From: Thunnus maccoyii
Taxonomy: Eukaryota; Chordata; Actinopteri; Scombriformes; Scombridae
Direction of reading: 5' to 3'
Length of the DNA stretch: 64,000 bases
Assembly (NCBI RefSeq): GCF_910596095.1
Contig: NC_056545.1
Location: 1,596,001 to 1,660,000 of the forward strand
In this document: positions 59,299 to 64,000 of the stretch, one piece after another
How positions within the stretch are numbered: position 1 is the first letter of the stretch
Layout of the letters: each line of letters opens with the position of its first letter
Program-made: the position numbers and the translations under genes
Notes under the pieces: model-generated
The model's database searches: none
Told to the model about the DNA's origin: nothing
What the model saw: the letters and a program-made list of their open reading frames with translations, nothing else

Positions 59299-60573
59299 GT
59301 TACATGAACTTCATCATCATCACATTAGAAATTAATGATGTCATCTCTACTACTGTCTCCTCAAAACTTTTCCATTTTTCACTGCTTCCACTCACTTTTT
59401 AGTTAGTTTAGTTTAGTTTCCAGTTAACGTATCCAAACTCAGACATTCAAGTAGTTTTGATTTTTACATGAAATTACTAATTACTGATTACTGACAGAAA
59501 ATACTTCATTTTCAGTGTGTAGTTTTGCGTACTAGACCTAACATTAGCATAATAGGTTGTTTCAACAATTTCCTAAAAGTAACTGTTGTGTAAAGGCCAA
59601 AAAACAGAGAAATCTATGTACAACCCCCACACCGGCGGTGGCTAGGCTTCACACACTTCACACCACTGTCCTGTTTCCAGCATCGCCAGAGAAAAGGCTG
59701 TTTTTTACTCAAGTACAATGTTGGCCTAACTACAGATGTTATTTACTACTTGTAGTTTTACCTATATCACTTGTGCCTGTGTCTACAATTCCAAAAGGGG
59801 TTGTGTAGAGCCATTTCTGTAACTTTCTGTTACTTTCTGAAATTGACGCACCGACATTCATACCCACTTGTGATTGGTCAGCTGTGCAGAGGTGAGAAAG
59901 GAGCCAGGGTTTGAACTTCTGTCTCTAGCTCTTCTTTTTCATCCTTATTCTTATTTCTGTCACTTTTCATGTAAACAACACAGCACAACAACACTATGGA
60001 TGACATTTAGCAGAGACTGAAAATATGCGCCATTATCCCTGTATTTAAACAGTGTCATGTCACCCCTCCCCTATATGACTGTCAGCTTTTTAGTACGCCT
60101 TTGAGGTTGGCTGTTCAGAACAACTATAAACACATTTCATTTCCAACATGTCATATTAACGTAGTGACGTTTATTACAGCAGTAATACTCAATATCACTG
60201 CAACTATAACATACCATGTTTGGTGTTACTTAATAGCCTAAACAATGGTTTTAAGAAAACTACTCTCAAATATATATCTAGTAAGGCATACAAAATATGT
60301 AATCTTCTGTCCTCAGAGTTATAATGAAGTCTGGAACATTAACCTTCTGTTAACACAAACTACACTGTCGGTGTTTCACAATTACAAAAATGTTTGCCCT
60401 CATTCACTTTCTATGGGATGCAAGTAAATCATTTTTCAAGACATTGTGGGATTCCAGGTGGCGTAGGACTGATCAGAAACATGAAAAAATGGAAGGGTCA
60501 AATGATGAAGAATGTTAGCATTATGCAAATCAGGGCAAAAGTCACCTCACGGCTCCACAAGGATTTGCAATTG
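59299..60573. other. Upstream DNA of OR11, no gene seen
   Basis: Non-coding. The first ~570 bases recur upstream of OR12. The part 60001-60573 has no match elsewhere in the window. Confidence 0.5.
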
Positions 60574-60959
60574 AATGGCCTTCTTCCATATGACAGAAAT
60601 GCTCACGCTGAATAGTGAACTGCTGCAATTATATCTGTGATGCACAGTGCAAATGGTTTTCCTTCAGACAGGACAGAAGTTGTTTACCTTTATGACATAT
60701 TACATGTTCACTGGTTCCCACAACTGTATTAAAAGAGCCTGTGGCCTGCTGCTCTTCATCTACCAGCTCACTGTGGCTATTTCCTCTTTTACCCATCCTC
60801 CTTTGCAATATTTAAAACTGATATGCTGACCAAACAGCACAAAACATGTTGCTGTGTAGACCAATATTTGCTGACCAATAGTGCAGTCTGTACATGCTTC
60901 ATAATAAAAGCCACACAGTCGTACACCAGTGAGAAGCTTTTAATGTGAAGTAGCAACAG

Positions 60960-61214
60960 CAGAAAATGTTTGGAATATCTTTTTGAGGAATGCTGTTCTT
61001 CAGCCTTGGTGATGGTTGTTGTTGTTGATAGTTGTTTCGTTGGGTTGAGATCTGGTGACTGTGAAGGCCATAGCTTTTGGCCTTCTAGATTAGAGGGGTG
61101 TGATGTGAGTTGGACCTGGTCAAATGCCTTGCAGCAGCATTCTGGACCATTTGTAGACGGTCCAGGGATGACTTGCTGAGGCAAAGTTGGCTGAGTCTGC
61201 ATAGGTGGACACAT
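60960..61214 (-). mobile_element. Degraded Tc1-like and LINE scraps, copy 2
   Basis: Same remnants as at 56930-57180. Here WPSQSPDLNPTKQ is readable in one open frame on the minus strand, next to a LINE-type LDRLQMVQNAAAR peptide in another frame. Confidence 0.5.
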
Positions 61215-61734
61215 TCAAACATGCAGTGAATGCATATGGTCTGTGTAGGCATAAATTTTGTGTCTACATCTGTTTGATTTGGCTTTTCGTCAATAAAAAA
61301 CATCATTCTGCAATTTTCTCTTTGGTTTCAAGCTTTATTACGCATTAAACAACCTGTGAAATGTCAATTTCCAGGCACCAACATGACATATATTTCTATT
61401 TATTGCAGTACTAATAAATTAACCATTGACACATTTTAGGGGTTGAAATGTCAATTGTATATAAGTGCTTTAATGTGTTACTTACAAACATAAAACCACA
61501 AATTATTAACAGAAAGGAAAGCCATTTTAATCTTCTACATGAGTTTATCAATGAGTATAGCTCCTAACTATCATTGAATAATCTTGTTCCTACTGTTTAT
61601 TGGCATGTACACATCTTGTATATTAGTCGTGCAAAGTTTAATTCCTGCTTGTTTGTTCTTTTGTAAGAGAAATTATTTGCACCTCTGATGATGTTAACAA
61701 TAAAACGTTTTAGAAACAAGAAAGTAGTTAATAT

Positions 61735-61790
61735 ATACTATATATATATATATATTCATTCATATACATTCATATATATATATGTAATTT
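61735..61790. repeat. TA-rich microsatellite, 3' of OR12
   Basis: ATATACTATATATATATATAT and CATATATATATATG runs, one TA unit longer than the copy near 57700-57755. Confidence 0.8.
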
Positions 61791-62101
61791 TTGTGAAAAA
61801 GTATGAAATATATAAAGAACTGACTTAATATGCAGTGACAAGACAAGGAGTTCATCATACAGTATAGCTTCACTGCTTGTCATGGTCGTAACTATCTGGA
61901 GACAGCTCTCAGACAGAAATGAGTAAACCACTGAGACATTGTGAAAGAACACATACATGTTGTCTGATTTATTATATGCTGAATTAAGGGACATTTATGC
62001 TTTTCTTTCCATCTAAGCCTCTTTAAATGGTAAACACGGCTCTGTATTATTATCGTCATTTTAAATATATGTCAGAGAACAAACAAAAAATGTAAATTTT
62101 C

Positions 62102-63061
62102 TCACTGGTTCTTGTTGAGGAAAACTGAGCATCTCAAATGACAGCAGAGATTCTGCATGAAGATGGCTCTGATAGTTTGATCCCTGAGTCCATAAATGAG
62201 AGCACTCAGACACCTTGGAAGAATATTCAAGCACACAAAGCATGCATTGTAAATACGCATTAGGACTAATCTCCCCACTGTTCTAGCAATGGCTATGAGG
62301 ATGGTGGAGATGAAGGTGGAGATGAGAATCAGACTTAGCTGAATCAGGTGAAGAAGGAGAGTTTGAAGAGCCTTTCTGGCCGAGGCTTTGTCTGTTGAGA
62401 CAGACCTGGCTACGAGTGCTACACCAATGTAGGAGGCGATGATTACTACACCTATTGACAGAAAGAGAGTGCTGGCGTAAGCTTCTTCAAAATCATTAAA
62501 CATTGGTGCAAAAAAGACGGCCTCTTTTGAGCAAAAGTCACCCATCTGCTTTAGGGAGAGTTTTGTGAACAAATATAACAACATAAAACCTCGAATGAGG
62601 ATGTGGATAAAACTGAAGCCCCACACCAGAGCAATGGCCATGCCTGTGCTTCTCATGTTGAAGATTGTAGCATGTCTCAGTGGATAGCATACAGCCACAT
62701 ATCTCTCAAGTGACATCACAGCCAGGGAGAGAGGGGAGATTGTGGCTGTGAAAACTGAGAGCAGGACGAGGGCACCACACGCGTAATAAGTAATTTTTAT
62801 CCGTAAGGAAGCCAAAAAGTAAAGCAGGAGGTTTGATGCCATGTGAACAGTGTCTGCAAAGAGCATGTTGTACAGCAGGATGTAACGGGATGTCTCACAA
62901 AACACCTGCTTACTCCTCAGGGTGAACAGCAAAACACTGTTAATGTAGAGAAAAGAGCAGCTTGATCCCATGGATAACATGCCAAACATCATTACCTCCT
63001 GTGAAGTTTGATAGTGGAGACCAGCAGTGATATTGGCCTTAGGCTGCAGCAAAGACAACAT
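62102..63061 (-). CDS. OR12: divergent odorant receptor, twin of OR11 (319 aa)
   Basis: Complete receptor, three residues different from OR11: I106A in TM3, P166T in the outer part after TM4, and N243S in TM6. All three lie in or next to membrane segments that form the binding pocket in this receptor class. The start, tail, sequon, cysteines and MSLERY motif are the same. Its upstream region repeats the TATA box and promoter block. It arose by the 4.04-kb tandem duplication. Confidence 0.9.
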   Translation of the reverse strand: MLSLLQPKANITAGLHYQTSQEVMMFGMLSMGSSCSFLYINSVLLFTLRSKQVFCETSRYILLYNMLFADTVHMASNLLLYFLASLRIKITYYACGALVLLSVFTATISPLSLAVMSLERYVAVCYPLRHATIFNMRSTGMAIALVWGFSFIHILIRGFMLLYLFTKLSLKQMGDFCSKEAVFFAPMFNDFEEAYASTLFLSIGVVIIASYIGVALVARSVSTDKASARKALQTLLLHLIQLSLILISTFISTILIAIARTVGRLVLMRIYNACFVCLNILPRCLSALIYGLRDQTIRAIFMQNLCCHLRCSVFLNKNQ

Positions 63062-63291
63062 TATACATATGTGAGGAAAAAAGACTTCTTTGGCTTGCTG
63101 TAGTTGTACTAGTAAACCACATAACGTACAAACTAAAGTTCATCATGACAAAGTAGTTAAAAATGACCCATCAGCACAAACAGCTGTTGAGTGTAGAAAC
63201 CCAAATTATCCATCAGTGTTGAGCAGTCAGACGGTGTTCGTTTCCACCAGGAAGGAAGAACTGGTCTGGAGCTGTTTTTTCCAGCAACATA

Positions 63292-63333
63292 CAGTATATA
63301 TAGTTTTTCATTACACCCACTTCACAGGACACT
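63292..63333 (-). promoter_or_regulatory. Candidate OR12 promoter
   Basis: GTGAAGTGGGTGT (within 63313-63332) and TATATATA (about 63295-63302), identical in layout to OR11. Confidence 0.55.
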
Positions 63334-64000
63334 GTTACATGAACTTCATCATCATCACATTAGAAATTAATGATGTCATCTCTACTACTGTCTCCTCAAA
63401 ACTTTTCCATTTTTCACTGCTTCCACTCACTTTTTAGTTAGTTTAGTTTAGTTTCCAGTTAACGTATCCAAACTCAGACATTCAAGTAGTTTTGATTTTT
63501 ACATGAAATTACTAATTACTGATTACTGACAGAAAATACTTCATTTTCAGTGTGTAGTTTTGCGTACTAGACCTAACATTAGCATAATAGGTTGTTTCAA
63601 CAATTTCCTAAAAGTAACTGTTGTGTAAAGGCCAAAAAACAGAGAAATCTATGTACAACCCCCACACCGGCGGTGGCTAGGCTTCACACACTTCACACCA
63701 CTGTCCTGTTTCCAGCATCGCCAGAGAAAAGGCTGTTTTTTACTCAAGTACAATGTTGGCCTAACTACAGATGTTATTTACTACTTGTAGTTTTACCTAT
63801 CACTTGTGCCTGTGTCTACAATGCCAAAAGGGGTTGTGTAGAGCCATTTCTGTAACTTTCATACATTCATACCCACTTGTGATTGGTCAGCTGTGCAGAG
63901 GTGAGAAAGGAGCCAGGGTTTGAACTTCTGTCTCTAGCTCTTCTTTTTCATCCTTATTCTTATTTCTGTCACTTTTCATGTAAACAACACAGCACAACAA
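63334..64000. other. Upstream DNA of OR12, no gene seen
   Basis: Copy of 59299-60000 with a small local difference near 63857. Non-coding; truncated by the window end. Confidence 0.5.

Larger units (their letters stand above)
56537..60573. repeat. Tandem duplication unit 1 (4.04 kb) holding OR11
   Basis: It starts at AATGGCCTTCTTCCATATGACAG and recurs from 60574 with few differences (small insertions and deletions and scattered substitutions). Whether its last ~570 bases are also repeated cannot be seen, because the window ends. Confidence 0.85.
60574..64000. repeat. Tandem duplication unit 2 (partial) holding OR12
   Basis: Second copy of 56537-60000, cut by the window end. Confidence 0.85.

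Noticed and set aside
59055-59402. 115-codon plus-strand frame upstream of OR11 (also 63090-63437)
   Set aside because: It runs through the promoter and TATA region of the receptor, has no domain, and has a twin only through the 4-kb duplication.

Overview
The window is animal nuclear DNA, almost certainly from a teleost fish. It holds single-coding-exon odorant receptors of the fish OR131-2-like type, fish L2/Maui-like and Tc1-like remnants, and a fish Ty3/gypsy element of the Gmr1-like kind. No bacterial, tRNA, rRNA or CRISPR features were seen. Every host gene recognised is an odorant receptor (OR) and all lie on the minus strand: ten intact reading frames (319-329 codons) and two fragments. 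I call them OR1 to OR12 by position; OR3 and OR10 are the fragments.

Layout. OR1 (A-type) and OR2 (B-type) are separated by about 4.4 kb of non-coding spacer. Upstream of OR2 comes a broken LTR element (8055-11662), then an old OR fragment joined to a 5'-truncated L2-like LINE (12040-13720), then a four-copy array of a ~380-bp repeat. The A gene + spacer + B gene + LTR fossil block recurs as OR4/OR5 and OR6/OR7 with a ~12.9-kb period. Two shorter 7.6-kb units follow, each with one OR (OR8, OR9) and one LTR fossil. The fifth LTR copy ends at 55256 against a relic (OR10) that keeps only the first codons and upstream region of an A-type gene. From 56.5 kb the sequence changes to a more divergent OR pair (OR11, OR12), a recent tandem duplication with a 4.04-kb period that runs off the window end.

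How the parts relate. OR8 and OR9 carry B-type sequence in their 5' part and B-type upstream flank, but A-type sequence in their 3' part and A-type downstream flank. The loss of about 5.28 kb per period (12.88 to 7.60 kb) matches the A-to-B gene distance. This is the signature of unequal crossing-over inside the genes, giving a hybrid receptor that was then duplicated. OR7 and OR8 also carry shorter patches that look like gene conversion.

Shared non-coding features point to common regulation. A GTGAAGTGGGTGT block just upstream of a TATA-like box sits 230-300 bp upstream of the A-type starts and of OR11/OR12. A related, diverged form precedes each B-type start, where the LTR begins only about 45 bp further upstream in the opposite orientation. 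A ~380-bp repeat carrying an ATGCAAAT octamer lies downstream of every A, B and hybrid gene except OR1, in 1, 2 or 4 copies. All functional statements are inferred from sequence; no expression data or database search was available.
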